The notes: generated by a model not told the origin, from the sequence alone. DNA of 36,775 bases from Lachnospiraceae bacterium (GCA_017396555.1 JAFQLS010000047.1:1-36775), one strand, 5' to 3'. Counted from the stretch's first letter, positions 24,601 through 32,167 are shown. Program-made: numbers and translations.

Positions 24601-25160
24601 TAACAATCCTTACAAGTGATTTAGTACCTGATGAAGAGGGAAATACTGTAGCTAAGGATAAAACAAATGCCACAGTAGGTGGAATGATAACAAATATCAC
24701 AATAAAAACAACCAAGAATAACAAGCTAATGGCATTTATTACTTTGGAGGATTTGGTTGGAACAGTTGAAATTATCATTTTTCCTAATGATTATGAGCGT
24801 TACAAGAGTAAGCTGGTGGTGGATAATAAGGTATATGTTACAGGAAAAGTATCTGTAAATGAAGAGGAAAACGGAAAAATCGTATGTAGTAGTATAGTAG
24901 GATTTGACGATTTAGAAAAACAGATTTGGATACAGTTTGCCACAAAGGATGAATATTTTTCAAAAGAACAGGAATTAATGGATTTGATTAAATATTCAGA
25001 TGGCAAGGATGATATTGTAATATATATAAAGGATGTAAAAGCGAAAAAAGTATTACCGCCTAATTGTTCGGTAAATGCAGATGAAATACTAATAGAGAAG
25101 TTGAATAAGACATATGGCGAAGAAAATGTAAAATTGGTGGAAAAAACAATAAGGAGGTAA
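21696..25160 (+). CDS. dnaE: DNA polymerase III alpha subunit (DnaE)
   Basis: A replicative C-family polymerase of 1154 aa. The N-terminal PHP domain has AHLHVHTEFSLLDG (4-17; His 5, 7 and 9) and ITDHGVMYG. The palm has GPGRGSAAGS (355-364) and the catalytic PDIDIDF (Asp 397, 399 and 401 region), with the third Asp in LLKMDFLGLRT. Motifs of the fingers (GVFQLESAGM; KKKQEVM), the helix-hairpin-helix region (INEGESGFTVSG; IRYGLSAIKNVGK) and an OB-fold (TVGGMITNITIKTTKNNKLM near 990) are present. No 3'-5' exonuclease domain is inserted, so it is DnaE-type rather than PolC. ATG 21696 follows GGAGGA; an upstream TTG at 21669 is rejected. Six bases separate it from pfkA. Confidence 0.97.
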   Translation: MSFAHLHVHTEFSLLDGSSKIKELPARAKELGMDAIAITDHGVMYGVIDFYRECNKVGIKPVIGCEVYVAPGSRFDKEQNHGDDRYYHLVLLAENNKGYDNLMKIVSKGFVDGFYYKPRVDYEVLREYSEGIICLSACLAGEVQRYLARGMYEEGKEAALRYQEIFGVGNFFLELQDHGIPEQRDVNAALMRLHNDTGIEMVATNDIHYTYASDWEAHDILLCIQTGKKVDDTDRMRYEGGQYYCKSPQEMEQLFPYAKEALENTGKIADRCNVEIEFGVTKLPKYDVPEGYTSWEYLQYLCNRGLNEKYPEDDGSLRERLDYELNTIHDMGYVDYFLIVWDFIHFARENDIMVGPGRGSAAGSLVSYCLGITNIDPIKYSLLFERFLNPERVSMPDIDIDFCYERRQEVIDYVVRKYGKEQVVQIVTFGTLAARGVIRDVGRVLDIPYATCDLVSKSVPMELGITIDKALEKNPELREMYNSDEVIHKLIEMSKRLEGLPRHTSMHAAGVVISQKPVDEYVPLSRSSDGSITTQYIMTTLEELGLLKMDFLGLRTLTVIQNAVKYAEKSNGIKIDINNIDYNDKKVLESLGTGKTDGVFQLESAGMKNFMKELKPENLEDIIAGISLYRPGPMDFIPKYLEGKNNPDKITYDCPQLEPILKPTYGCIVYQEQVMQIVRDLAGYTLGRSDLLRRAMSKKKQEVMEKERQSFVYGNPEENVPGCIANGIPENIANKIYDEMIDFAKYAFNKSHAAAYAVVSYQTAYLKYYYPVEFMAALMTSVIDNTSKVSEYIYACRSMKINILPPDINEGESGFTVSGNSIRYGLSAIKNVGKNVIDSIVAERSENGKYASIKEFVERMFDKGLNKRAIENFIKAGAFDGLGGNRKQYIQVYGMIIDQVVNEKKKSISGQMSLFDIATDDAKDAFEIKLPNVSEYEMEEKLAFEKEVLGIYVSGHPLDNYMDRMKKNITILTSDLVPDEEGNTVAKDKTNATVGGMITNITIKTTKNNKLMAFITLEDLVGTVEIIIFPNDYERYKSKLVVDNKVYVTGKVSVNEEENGKIVCSSIVGFDDLEKQIWIQFATKDEYFSKEQELMDLIKYSDGKDDIVIYIKDVKAKKVLPPNCSVNADEILIEKLNKTYGEENVKLVEKTIRR

Positions 25161-25165
25161 TTAAT

Positions 25166-26143
25166 ATGTCTGAAAAAATAGAAACAATAGGAGTGTTGAC
25201 TAGTGGTGGGGATGCTCCGGGTATGAATGCAGCTATAAGAGCAGTAGTAAGACAGGCTCTTGCAAAAGGCTTGAAGGTTAAAGGGATTAAGAGAGGTTAC
25301 GCAGGTCTTCTTAATGAAGAAATAATAGATATGGATGCAAAGAGTGTGTCGGATATTATTCAAAAAGGCGGAACTATTTTGTATACGGCCAGATGTGATG
25401 AATTCAGATTTGAAGAATATCAGAAAAAAGGTGCAGAAATATGCAAAAAGCATGGTATTGATGGCCTCGTTGTTATAGGTGGAGACGGTTCATTTAAAGG
25501 AGCACAGAAATTATCACATCTTGGAATAAATACCATAGGTGTTCCGGGAACAATTGATTTGGATATAGCATGTACTGATTATACAATTGGATTTGACACA
25601 GCAGTTAATACAGCTATGGAAGCTATTGATAAGATTAGAGATACATCTACATCGCACGAAAGATGTAGCGTGATTGAAGTTATGGGGCGTAGTGCCGGTT
25701 ATATTGCATTATGGTGTGGTATAGCAAATGGTGCAGAAGATATTCTGCTTCCGGAGAGATATGATGGAAATGAAGAAATTCTTCTTAATCATATTAAGCA
25801 GACTAAGGAAATAGGAAAGAAGCATCATATAGTCATAAATGCAGAAGGTATTGGACATTCTGCAAGTCTTGCTAAAAAAATAGAAACTGAGACAGGTATG
25901 GAGGCAAGAGCTACAATTCTTGGTCACATGCAAAGAGGTGGTAGTCCGACCTGTACAGACAGAGTACATGCAACAGTGATGGGAGCCTTGGCAGTTGATT
26001 TATTATGTCAGGGTAAGAGCGACAGAGTTATTGCATATAAAGATGGAAAATATGTAGATTTCGAAATAGATGAGGCGCTCGCAATGAAAAAAGATATAGA
26101 TGAATATCAGTTCACAGTAAGTAAACTTATGTCAAGAGCATAG
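25166..26143 (+). CDS. pfkA: ATP-dependent 6-phosphofructokinase
   Basis: Phosphorylates fructose 6-phosphate to the 1,6-bisphosphate with ATP, the committed step of glycolysis. The ATP-site GVLTSGGDAPGMNAAIRAV is at 9-27, and GGDGSFKGAQ at about 105-114 has Gly after Asp, the ATP-type residue. The catalytic segment is GVPGTIDLDIACTDYTIGFD (about 125-144); position 128 is Gly, where PPi enzymes carry Lys. The usual TIDNDI is TIDLDI here; the Asp residues are kept. EVMGRSAGYIAL and GHMQRGGSPTC complete the active and effector sites. At 325 aa it has the normal bacterial length. GGAGG precedes ATG 25166. It follows dnaE by six bases. Confidence 0.96.
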   Translation: MSEKIETIGVLTSGGDAPGMNAAIRAVVRQALAKGLKVKGIKRGYAGLLNEEIIDMDAKSVSDIIQKGGTILYTARCDEFRFEEYQKKGAEICKKHGIDGLVVIGGDGSFKGAQKLSHLGINTIGVPGTIDLDIACTDYTIGFDTAVNTAMEAIDKIRDTSTSHERCSVIEVMGRSAGYIALWCGIANGAEDILLPERYDGNEEILLNHIKQTKEIGKKHHIVINAEGIGHSASLAKKIETETGMEARATILGHMQRGGSPTCTDRVHATVMGALAVDLLCQGKSDRVIAYKDGKYVDFEIDEALAMKKDIDEYQFTVSKLMSRA

Positions 26144-26171
26144 TGTAAATGCTTCGGAATGTGAGGTTAAT

Positions 26172-26960
26172 ATGATTACAGCTACTTCAAATAGTCAGAT
26201 AAAAAATATTACTCAGCTTATGACAAAATCCAAAGTTCGTCGCGAACAAAAGGCATATATAATAGAAGGAATAAGAATGTTTCTTGAAGTGCCAAAGGAA
26301 CTTTTGATTAAGGCGTATATATGCGAAAACTCTCTAGCGCAGTCTGATGACAGAATAAAAGGAAGATTAAAATATGTAGAATATGATGTTGTCTCAGAAA
26401 AGGTATTTAAAAGTATTTCAGGAACAGTTACTCCGCAGGGAATTCTTGCAATAGTGAAAATGAAGGAATATTCATTTGAAGAGTTAATTGGTACGAGTGA
26501 CGAAAATGCTCTATTTATGATTCTTGAGGATATACAAGATCCTGGTAATCTTGGTACTATAATGAGAAGTGCCGAGGCTACGGGAGTAAAAGCTCTGATA
26601 ATGAGCAAAGGAACTGTGGACATATATAATCCAAAGGTTATACGCTCGACGATGGGAACAATTTACAGGGTGCCTTTTATATATGTAGATAATATTTTAG
26701 AGATGACAGAAAATATGAAGCAGAAAGGCATTAATATCGTGGCAGCACATTTGAAAGGTGATAAGTGGTATGACGAGATTTCTTATAAATGCAAGACTGC
26801 ATTCATTATAGGAAACGAAGGAAATGGTATTAGTGACGAGCTTAGTGATAAAGCTGATATATTAATGAAAATTCCTATGGAGGGTAAGGTAGAATCCCTG
26901 AATGCTTCTGTAGCAGCCTCTGTACTTATGTACGAGGCTTATAGACAGAGAAGAAAATAA
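26172..26960 (+). CDS. TrmH/SpoU family RNA 2'-O-methyltransferase
   Basis: A SPOUT-fold methyltransferase of 262 aa that should methylate ribose on 23S rRNA or tRNA from SAM. The N-terminal substrate-binding domain (about 1-95; KVRREQKAYIIEGIRMFLEV) is L7Ae-like. The C-terminal SpoU domain has motif 1 EDIQDPGNLGTIMRSAEATG (116-135), motif 2 FIIGNEGNGIS and motif 3 KIPMEGKVESLNASVAASVL with the trefoil-knot SAM site. Length and order fit the RlmB/YsgA group; the exact target nucleotide is not evident. ATG 26172 has GAGG upstream with about 6 nt spacing. It follows pfkA in the same run and ends before a terminator shared with the reverse DUF6465 gene. Confidence 0.9.
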   Translation: MITATSNSQIKNITQLMTKSKVRREQKAYIIEGIRMFLEVPKELLIKAYICENSLAQSDDRIKGRLKYVEYDVVSEKVFKSISGTVTPQGILAIVKMKEYSFEELIGTSDENALFMILEDIQDPGNLGTIMRSAEATGVKALIMSKGTVDIYNPKVIRSTMGTIYRVPFIYVDNILEMTENMKQKGINIVAAHLKGDKWYDEISYKCKTAFIIGNEGNGISDELSDKADILMKIPMEGKVESLNASVAASVLMYEAYRQRRK

Positions 26961-26962
26961 TT

Positions 26963-27003
26963 ATAAAAAAATCGCTGTAGATATAAAACCTACAGCGATT
27001 AGT
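26963..27003. terminator. Bidirectional terminator between methyltransferase and DUF6465 genes
   Basis: AATCGCTGTAG (26970-26980) is the perfect complement of CTACAGCGATT (26990-27000) around ATATAAAAC. An A-run lies before it, giving a perfect T-tail for the reverse strand, and a shorter T-rich stretch follows on the + strand. Confidence 0.88.
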
Positions 27004-27014
27004 TTTGTCTGAAA

Positions 27015-27356
27015 TTAAAGTTCTACGAAAAATTCTGGCTGTGACTCTCCGTTTACTACGAAGTAAGCCTTATGTTCTTCAGTCTTTACATATATGTCGA
27101 TTGTCTTGATGTCTTTAATCTTGCCTTTAGTCTGTGCTGTCCAAGCTTTCTTTACATTTGCAATGATATCTTTTTCAGCAACTTCCTTGTTAGCAAACTG
27201 AAGAAGAACGTTTGTCTTGATTTCTGCCTTCTTAGCAGGTGCCTTTTTAGCAGGTGCTTTCTTAGCAGCAACTTTAGTTTCTTCTTTCTTAGGTGCTTCA
27301 ACTGTTTTAGCTGTCTTAGCTTCTACAGCAACCTTCTTAGTATCTTTACTTGCCAT
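27015..27356 (-). CDS. DUF6465 family protein with Lys/Ala/Pro-rich tail
   Basis: A 113-aa reverse-strand protein. The N-terminal ~45 residues are low-complexity and basic (KKAPAKKAPAKKAEIKT), like histone H1 or bacterial histone-like tails. The C-terminal ~65 residues (VLLQFANKEVAEKDIIANVK ... IDIYVKTEEHKAYFVVNGES ... FFVEL) form an alpha/beta domain that I associate with DUF6465, common in Lachnospiraceae. The start is ATG 27356, with GAAGGAGG eight to nine bases upstream; the TTG at 27374 is part of the same ribosome binding site and rejected. Function is unknown; binding nucleic acid through the tail is plausible. It stands alone between a terminator and its own promoter. Confidence 0.85.
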   Translation of the reverse strand: MASKDTKKVAVEAKTAKTVEAPKKEETKVAAKKAPAKKAPAKKAEIKTNVLLQFANKEVAEKDIIANVKKAWTAQTKGKIKDIKTIDIYVKTEEHKAYFVVNGESQPEFFVEL

Positions 27357-27393
27357 AATAGTTTCCTCCTTCAAACCTAATAACTCCTCTAAG

Positions 27394-27422
27394 ATAATAT
27401 AACGACAAATCTAAAAATGCAA
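27394..27422 (-). promoter_or_regulatory. Probable sigma-A promoter of the DUF6465 gene
   Basis: On the reverse strand TTGCAT (27417-27422) is followed by a 17-nt spacer and TATTAT (27394-27399), 38 nt before the start codon. The spacing is ideal. Confidence 0.5.
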
Positions 27423-27520
27423 GGAATTTTTGAAAAATTTGAAAGTTTATGTAAAAATACTAATAAAATCGATATAAAACGTACTATTTTGTGCAATATT
27501 TAGAAAAATTATAAAAATAC

Positions 27521-27549
27521 TTGCAAAAAAAATCAAAATAGTTTATAGT
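27521..27549 (+). promoter_or_regulatory. Probable sigma-A promoter of the GtrA gene
   Basis: TTGCAA (27521-27526), a 17-nt A-rich spacer and TATAGT (27544-27549) lie 34 nt before the GtrA start codon. It is divergent from the DUF6465 promoter. Confidence 0.55.
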
Positions 27550-27582
27550 TCTAGCTTGTGAATTAATTTAAGGAGATTTAGA

Positions 27583-28002
27583 ATGAAAGCAATATATGGC
27601 AGACACAGAGAATTTTTTGCATATGCAGGATATGGCTGTGGAACTGTAGCAATTAATTTTATAATATATTACATATGCTACTATGAATTTTGTATGACAA
27701 ATGTAAATAGTAATATCGTAGCGTGGTTTATGGCAATGGCATTTGCGTTTATTACAAACAAATTATATGTATTCGAAAGCAAGTCATTAAAGTTACAGAT
27801 TTTAGTACACGAGTTGATAGCATTTGTAGGTTTTAGAGTTGTTACCGGAGCATTTGATGTAATGATGATGTATTACACAGTAGACAGGTTACATCTTGAT
27901 GGTATGGTTATGAAAGCTATGGTAAATGTTATTGTAATAGCTCTTAACTATGTTGCCAGCAAGAAGTTAGTGTTTAAAAATGAATATGATAGTGTAATAT
28001 AG
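27583..28002 (+). CDS. GtrA-like membrane protein
   Basis: A 139-aa protein with four predicted membrane helices (about 10-30, 40-58, 70-92 and 105-127). It fits the GtrA/PF04138 fold: FAYAGYGCGTVAINFIIYY at the start, an AFITNKLYVFES motif after helix 2 and a final NYVASKKLVFKN. GtrA proteins are thought to flip bactoprenol-linked sugars for glucosylation of wall or surface polymers. GGAG precedes ATG 27583 and a promoter is visible upstream. No glycosyltransferase is adjacent, so the substrate is unknown. Confidence 0.88.
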   Translation: MKAIYGRHREFFAYAGYGCGTVAINFIIYYICYYEFCMTNVNSNIVAWFMAMAFAFITNKLYVFESKSLKLQILVHELIAFVGFRVVTGAFDVMMMYYTVDRLHLDGMVMKAMVNVIVIALNYVASKKLVFKNEYDSVI

Positions 28003-28043
28003 GAATTAAAATACTGTATATTAATAAAACTATAAATAATGAA

Positions 28044-28148
28044 ATGACCGAATTCGCACTTATGAATTTAATATCTTTATTGGCACTATCACTAATGTAC
28101 ATATTACCGATTTTGGCTTTTAATAATGTAAAAAAACTTAAGGGTTGA
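28044..28148 (+). CDS. Possible small single-helix membrane peptide
   Basis: ATG 28044 opens a 34-codon frame (MTEFALMNLISLLALSLMYI, then LPILAFNNVKKLKG) with one clear hydrophobic helix followed by a basic end, as in real small membrane proteins. There is no Shine-Dalgarno and the upstream context (ATAATGAAATG) is A-rich, so translation is doubtful. Its stop overlaps the -35 box of the next promoter. It may be a tail of the GtrA transcript or chance. Confidence 0.25.
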   Translation: MTEFALMNLISLLALSLMYILPILAFNNVKKLKG

Positions 28149-28173
28149 CAAAAATATCCATATTTGCTAGAAT
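28145..28173 (+). promoter_or_regulatory. Consensus extended sigma-A promoter of the wall hydrolase gene
   Basis: A perfect -35 TTGACA (28145-28150), a 17-nt spacer and TAGAAT (28168-28173) with TG one base upstream (extended -10). It predicts transcription start near 28180 and a ~70-nt leader before the ATG at 28249. Confidence 0.8.
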
Positions 28174-28248
28174 ACTTTCGTAATAATTGTAACAAATTCG
28201 TAATAAAATTAAAAACATTTGTAAATTATAACTACGAGGTAAAGGATA

Positions 28249-29472
28249 ATGAACAATATTTTAAAGAGTAAATATGGAAAGATTATTGCAGCATCAGCTA
28301 CAGCAGTTGTAGTATCTGCAATGATTGTTGCTGTATGTCTTGCATTTCCTAAGTCAGATGAGAAGAAATCTGATAAGGAGGCAGAGTTGGTAATGGAAAC
28401 AACAAAACCACAGGAAACAGAAAAAGAGGTAGCAGATCTTGAAGAGGTATCACATGAAGTTGTGATGAAGCAGGAAGAGACAACTACTGTAAAAGAAACT
28501 AAACCAGCATACAATGGTCCGTTTGCAGGAAAGTTTGTAGTTAATATTAGTAGTGATTACCTTAATGTAAGAGCTAAAAATAGCACTGACGCAGAAGTAG
28601 TTGGTAAGTTATATGTAGGTGCCGGTGGAAAGGTTCTTAAGAGAGGTAAGAATTGGACTAAGATTGAATCAGGTTCAGTTACAGGCTGGGTAAGTACAGA
28701 ATATCTTGTGTTTGATAAGGCTGCTGAGAAGAAGGCAAATGAGGTTGGTACATTAAATGTAACAGTTATAGCTGATACATTAAGAGTAAGAGAAGAAGCA
28801 GGAACAGATTCATCTGTTGCAGGAGTTGTAGGAAAAGGTCAGACATTTGTTGGTAAACGTGTCAACGATGAATGGATTGCTATTACCTTTGAAGGTGAGA
28901 CAGGATATATCTCAGCTGAATTTGCTACAACAGAGTTAACGATTGGTAAAGCTATTTCTATAGAAGAGGAAATGGAAGCAATTAGACTTGAACAAGAGAG
29001 AATCGCTGCTGAAAAGGCAGAGGAAGAGAGATTAGAAAAGGAGCGCCAGCAGGCTATGGAACAGGCTGTTGCTAATAGTTCAATAGTTGAGACTGTTCAG
29101 GGTGCTAAATATAATATAACAGAAGAAGAAGCATATATGATAGCTTGTGTTATTACAGCAGAAGCTGGATATGAGTGTTATGAAGGACAGCTTGCTGTTG
29201 CTAATATTATTCTTAACAGATATGCAAGTGGAAGATATGGAAGTGTTAAGGATGTATTATATGCACCGGGTCAGTTCACAGTTGTTAATACAAGCAGATA
29301 TGCAAATGCTGTGGCTAATGGTCCTTTTGAATCGTCAATTAAAGCTACACAGGAAGCTATAGCAGGTAAGAATAACGTACCAGGCTTCACAAGCTTTGCA
29401 GCTTTATGGGGAGCTAATTACAGCTTATATACAGAGTATACTATAATTGGTAATCAGGTTTATTATAGATAA
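28249..29472 (+). CDS. SH3b-domain cell wall hydrolase (SleB-type)
   Basis: A 407-aa exported wall enzyme. A signal or membrane anchor covers about 12-34, then an acidic Thr/Glu-rich linker (35-95). Two bacterial SH3 domains follow (about 96-155: VVNISSDYLNVRAKNSTDAE and GWVSTEYLVF; about 165-230: VTVIADTLRVREEAGTDSSV and GYISAEFA). A charged coiled coil (about 238-275; EEMEAIRLEQERIAAEKAEE) leads to the C-terminal Hydrolase_2/SleB domain (about 288-407) with ACVITAEAGYE, whose Glu is the likely catalytic acid, and VANIILNRYASGRYGSVKDV. SleB-type enzymes cleave peptidoglycan glycan strands, first known from spore cortex lysis, though many are vegetative. Strong promoter upstream; GAGGTAAAGGAT precedes ATG. 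Confidence 0.9.
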   Translation: MNNILKSKYGKIIAASATAVVVSAMIVAVCLAFPKSDEKKSDKEAELVMETTKPQETEKEVADLEEVSHEVVMKQEETTTVKETKPAYNGPFAGKFVVNISSDYLNVRAKNSTDAEVVGKLYVGAGGKVLKRGKNWTKIESGSVTGWVSTEYLVFDKAAEKKANEVGTLNVTVIADTLRVREEAGTDSSVAGVVGKGQTFVGKRVNDEWIAITFEGETGYISAEFATTELTIGKAISIEEEMEAIRLEQERIAAEKAEEERLEKERQQAMEQAVANSSIVETVQGAKYNITEEEAYMIACVITAEAGYECYEGQLAVANIILNRYASGRYGSVKDVLYAPGQFTVVNTSRYANAVANGPFESSIKATQEAIAGKNNVPGFTSFAALWGANYSLYTEYTIIGNQVYYR

Positions 29473-29491
29473 ATAAAATATGATAAGTTTC

Positions 29492-29525
29492 AAAAGCGCC
29501 GGTATTTGCACGATACAGGCGCTTA
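29492..29525 (+). terminator. Hairpin after the wall hydrolase gene
   Basis: AAAAGCGCC (29492-29500) and GGCGCTT (29518-29524) pair, extended by GTAT and ATAC around TTGCACG. The stem is GC-rich, followed by AATTTATT rather than a pure T-run. Its position 20 nt after the stop supports a terminator. Confidence 0.7.
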
Positions 29526-29559
29526 ATTTATTATATAGTGCACGAATACATTAAAGTGT

Positions 29560-29588
29560 TTGCAAATATTATTTTTATAGAGTATTAT
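29560..29588 (+). promoter_or_regulatory. Probable sigma-A promoter of the NfeD-SPFH pair
   Basis: TTGCAA (29560-29565), a 17-nt spacer and TATTAT (29583-29588) lie 41 nt before the NfeD start codon. Confidence 0.5.
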
Positions 29589-29628
29589 ATATAAGTACAT
29601 AATAATGACGCAGAAAGGAGTGAGAAGT

Positions 29629-30066
29629 ATGAATATGATATCAGCTTTTATTTGGCTGGCAGCTTTCATTTTCTTCCTAGTTGTTGAAGTTGCTACTGTT
29701 ACTTTAGTATCTGTATGGTTTGCAGGAGGAGCATTGGTTGCGTTTATTGTGAATCTTGCAGGATGTGATAATATTTTTATACAGATAGCAGTATTTGTAG
29801 GTGTATCGTTGGTATTGTTAGCAATTACCAGACCATTGGCATCAAGGTTTATTAATAAGAATATTGTAAAGACTAACGCAGATGAGATTATCGGTAAAAG
29901 CATCAAGATACTTGAAAAGGTTGATAACATAAATGGTACAGGGTTAGCTAAGTATAATGGGCTTGAATGGACTGTTAGAGCTAGCGATGACAATGTTATC
30001 ATTGAAGAGGGGGAGATGGTCAGGGTAATTGAAGTAAGCGGTGTTAAATTAATCGTTGAAAAATAA
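29629..30066 (+). CDS. NfeD family membrane protein (short type)
   Basis: A 145-aa protein with three helices in the first half (about 4-22, 24-43 and 50-72), then an OB-fold beta barrel (about 85-145: GKSIKILEKVDNINGTGLAK, EWTVRAS, VIIEEGEMVRVIEVSGVKL). This is the short NfeD form without the serine-protease domain (DUF107/NfeD1b). Such proteins partner with SPFH/stomatin proteins in membrane microdomains. The start is ATG 29629 after AAAGGAG; ATG 29605 lies upstream of that site and is rejected. The SPFH partner follows after 34 nt. Confidence 0.9.
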   Translation: MNMISAFIWLAAFIFFLVVEVATVTLVSVWFAGGALVAFIVNLAGCDNIFIQIAVFVGVSLVLLAITRPLASRFINKNIVKTNADEIIGKSIKILEKVDNINGTGLAKYNGLEWTVRASDDNVIIEEGEMVRVIEVSGVKLIVEK

Positions 30067-30100
30067 TTTATAACATATATTATTAGGAGGTTGAATAATC

Positions 30101-31072
30101 ATGAATATTTTATTAAGTAGTTCTGCAAATGGCAGTAATGGTTTTGCAAACTTTGGACCGTTTTTAGCAATCGCACTTATAGTAATAATTCTTATTATAA
30201 TTGCTTCGTGCTTTAAAATTGTTCCACAGGCAACAGCATATGTAGTAGAAAGATTTGGTGCTTATCAGGCAACATGGTCAGTAGGTTTCCACTTTAAGAT
30301 TCCTATTCTTGATACAATTGCAAAGAGAGTTACACTTAAGGAACAGGTTGTAGATTTTGCACCACAGCCGGTTATCACAAAAGATAACGTAACAATGAGA
30401 ATTGATACAGTAGTTTTCTATCAGATTACAGATCCTAAGTTATTTGCTTATGGTGTTGAAAATCCAATTATGGCTATTGAAAATCTTACAGCAACAACAC
30501 TTAGAAATATCATTGGTGATCTTGAATTAGATGAAACACTTACATCAAGAGAGACAATTAATACTAAGATGAGAGCATCTCTTGATATAGCAACAGACCC
30601 TTGGGGAATCAAGGTAAACAGAGTTGAGCTTAAGAACATCATTCCACCGGCAGCTATTCAGGATGCGATGGAAAAACAGATGAAAGCTGAACGTGAAAGA
30701 AGAGAAGCAATTCTTATCGCAGAAGGTGAGAAGAAGTCAACAATTCTTGTTGCAGAAGGTAAGAAGGAATCAGCAATTCTTGAGGCAGAGGCTGAGAAAG
30801 CGGCAGCAATTCTTAGGGCAGAAGCTAAGAAAGAAGCTACAATTAAGGAAGCAGAAGGTCAGGCAGAAGCAATTCTTGCAGTACAGAGAGCTAATGCAGA
30901 AGGTTTGATTGCACTTAAGGAAGCAGCTCCGGATAGCAATGTATTACAGCTTAAGAGTCTTGAAGCTTTCGCTAAGGCGGCAGATGGTCAGGCTACAAAG
31001 ATTATAATTCCATCGGATATTCAGGGATTGGCAGGTTCGATTTCGGCAATTGCAGAAACTGTTAAGAAGTAA
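30101..31072 (+). CDS. SPFH/Band 7 (stomatin-like) protein
   Basis: A 323-aa membrane-anchored scaffold protein. After a helix at about 21-41 comes the SPFH domain (about 45-215: KIVPQATAYVVERFGAYQAT, then VGFHFKIPILD, VTLKEQVVDF and TRDNVTM-like KDNVTMRIDTVVFYQI). A long Ala/Glu/Lys coiled coil follows with repeated AEG/AEA-type units (about 190-265), ending in LKSLEAFAKAADGQATKIII. This matches stomatin/QmcA proteins that form membrane oligomers and organise microdomains, commonly with NfeD. AGGAGG precedes ATG 30101. It ends 24 nt before a terminator and forms a two-gene unit with NfeD. Alternative HflK/HflC naming is less apt as there is no pair. Confidence 0.93.
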   Translation: MNILLSSSANGSNGFANFGPFLAIALIVIILIIIASCFKIVPQATAYVVERFGAYQATWSVGFHFKIPILDTIAKRVTLKEQVVDFAPQPVITKDNVTMRIDTVVFYQITDPKLFAYGVENPIMAIENLTATTLRNIIGDLELDETLTSRETINTKMRASLDIATDPWGIKVNRVELKNIIPPAAIQDAMEKQMKAERERREAILIAEGEKKSTILVAEGKKESAILEAEAEKAAAILRAEAKKEATIKEAEGQAEAILAVQRANAEGLIALKEAAPDSNVLQLKSLEAFAKAADGQATKIIIPSDIQGLAGSISAIAETVKK

Positions 31073-31095
31073 TAAAAAATAATTGAATATTGTAT

Positions 31096-31129
31096 TTAAG
31101 GCGGGTTACATTATGACCCGCCCTTAATT
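31096..31129 (+). terminator. Terminator of the NfeD-SPFH unit
   Basis: TTAAGGCGGGT (31096-31106) pairs with ACCCGCCCTTAA (31116-31127) apart from one bulge, around TACATTATG. It is GC-rich and followed by TTG. It lies between the SPFH stop and argF. Confidence 0.82.
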
Positions 31130-31165
31130 GCTATATAGAGATAGAAATAGAACGGAGGACTAAAA

Positions 31166-32167
31166 ATGAACTTAAAAGGACGTCATTTTTTAACATTAAA
31201 GGACTATACGCCGGAAGAGATTATTTATATGATTGATTTGGCACAAGAGCTTAAGGAAAAGAAGAAGAAGGGAATACCGGTTGATTATTTAAGAGGAAAA
31301 AATGTTGCGCTTATATTTGAAAAGACAAGCACACGTACACGTTGTTCATTTGAGGTTGCAGCACACGACCTTGGAATGGGAACAACCTATCTTGACCCAT
31401 CAAGCTCACAGATTGGTAAAAAGGAAAGCATAGCAGATACAGCAAGAGTTTTAGGAAGAATGTATGATGGTATTGAATATCGTGGCTATGGTCAGGAAAT
31501 AGTTGAAGAGCTTGCTAAATATGCAGGTGTACCTGTTTGGAATGGTCTTACTAATGAATATCATCCAACTCAGATGCTTGCGGATATGCTTACAATTCGT
31601 GAACATCTTGGAGAGTTCAAAGGTTTGAAATTTGTATATATGGGTGATGCAAGATATAATATGGGTAATTCACTTATGATAGTATGTGCAAAGCTTGGTT
31701 TGCATTTTGTTGCTTGTGCACCAAAGGAATATTTTCCGGAAGCAAAGCTTGTTGCATTGTGTGAGGAATATGCTAAGGAATCAGGCGGTTCTGTAACACT
31801 TACAGAAAATGTTGAAGAAGGAACAAAAGAAGCAGATATAATTTATACTGACGTATGGGTTTCAATGGGCGAGCCAATGGAAGTGTGGGAAGAAAGAATT
31901 CGTGTCCTTTCGCCTTACCAGGTAAATTCGCAGGTTATGTCAAATGCAAAGTCTTCAGCAATTTTCATGCATTGTCTGCCAGCTTTTCATGACCATAAGA
32001 CAGTTATTGGTAAAGAAATGGGAGAAAAATTTGGACGTTCTGAAATGGAAGTTACAGATGAAGTATTTGAATCAGAGCAATCAGTAGTATTTGATGAAGC
32101 AGAAAACCGTATGCACACAATTAAAGCTATAATGCTTGCAACACTTGGCGAGCCGGAATCAAAATAA
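31166..32167 (+). CDS. argF: Ornithine carbamoyltransferase
   Basis: Forms citrulline from ornithine and carbamoyl phosphate in arginine synthesis. The carbamoyl phosphate loop is STRTR (55-59) in [19 protein letters not shown] is at about 133-136 in [11 protein letters not shown]. The ornithine site shows [19 protein letters not shown] (SMG loop) and the catalytic Cys of [10 protein letters not shown]. At 333 aa it is full length. Anabolic (argF) and catabolic (arcB) forms look alike; no arcA or arcC is adjacent, so the anabolic role is likelier. CGGAGG precedes ATG 31166. No ARG box is evident upstream. Confidence 0.95.
   Translation: MNLKGRHFLTLKDYTPEEIIYMIDLAQELKEKKKKGIPVDYLRGKNVALIFEKTSTRTRCSFEVAAHDLGMGTTYLDPSSSQIGKKESIADTARVLGRMYDGIEYRGYGQEIVEELAKYAGVPVWNGLTNEYHPTQMLADMLTIREHLGEFKGLKFVYMGDARYNMGNSLMIVCAKLGLHFVACAPKEYFPEAKLVALCEEYAKESGGSVTLTENVEEGTKEADIIYTDVWVSMGEPMEVWEERIRVLSPYQVNSQVMSNAKSSAIFMHCLPAFHDHKTVIGKEMGEKFGRSEMEVTDEVFESEQSVVFDEAENRMHTIKAIMLATLGEPESK

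Noticed and set aside
24800-25453. 217-codon reverse-strand open frame across the dnaE-pfkA junction
   Set aside because: It lies wholly opposite two well-supported genes; its composition (Phe, Ser, Cys and Tyr rich) is the usual shadow of AT-rich coding DNA.
27072-27402. Two + strand frames opposite the DUF6465 gene
   Set aside because: Antisense of the Lys/Ala-rich tail; both start or run without Shine-Dalgarno and the reverse gene has promoter, start and terminator.
30693-30908. 71-codon frame rich in Lys, Gln and Arg inside the SPFH gene
   Set aside because: An alternate-frame reading of the Ala/Glu/Lys coiled-coil repeat; it has no ribosome binding site and the SPFH frame is certain.
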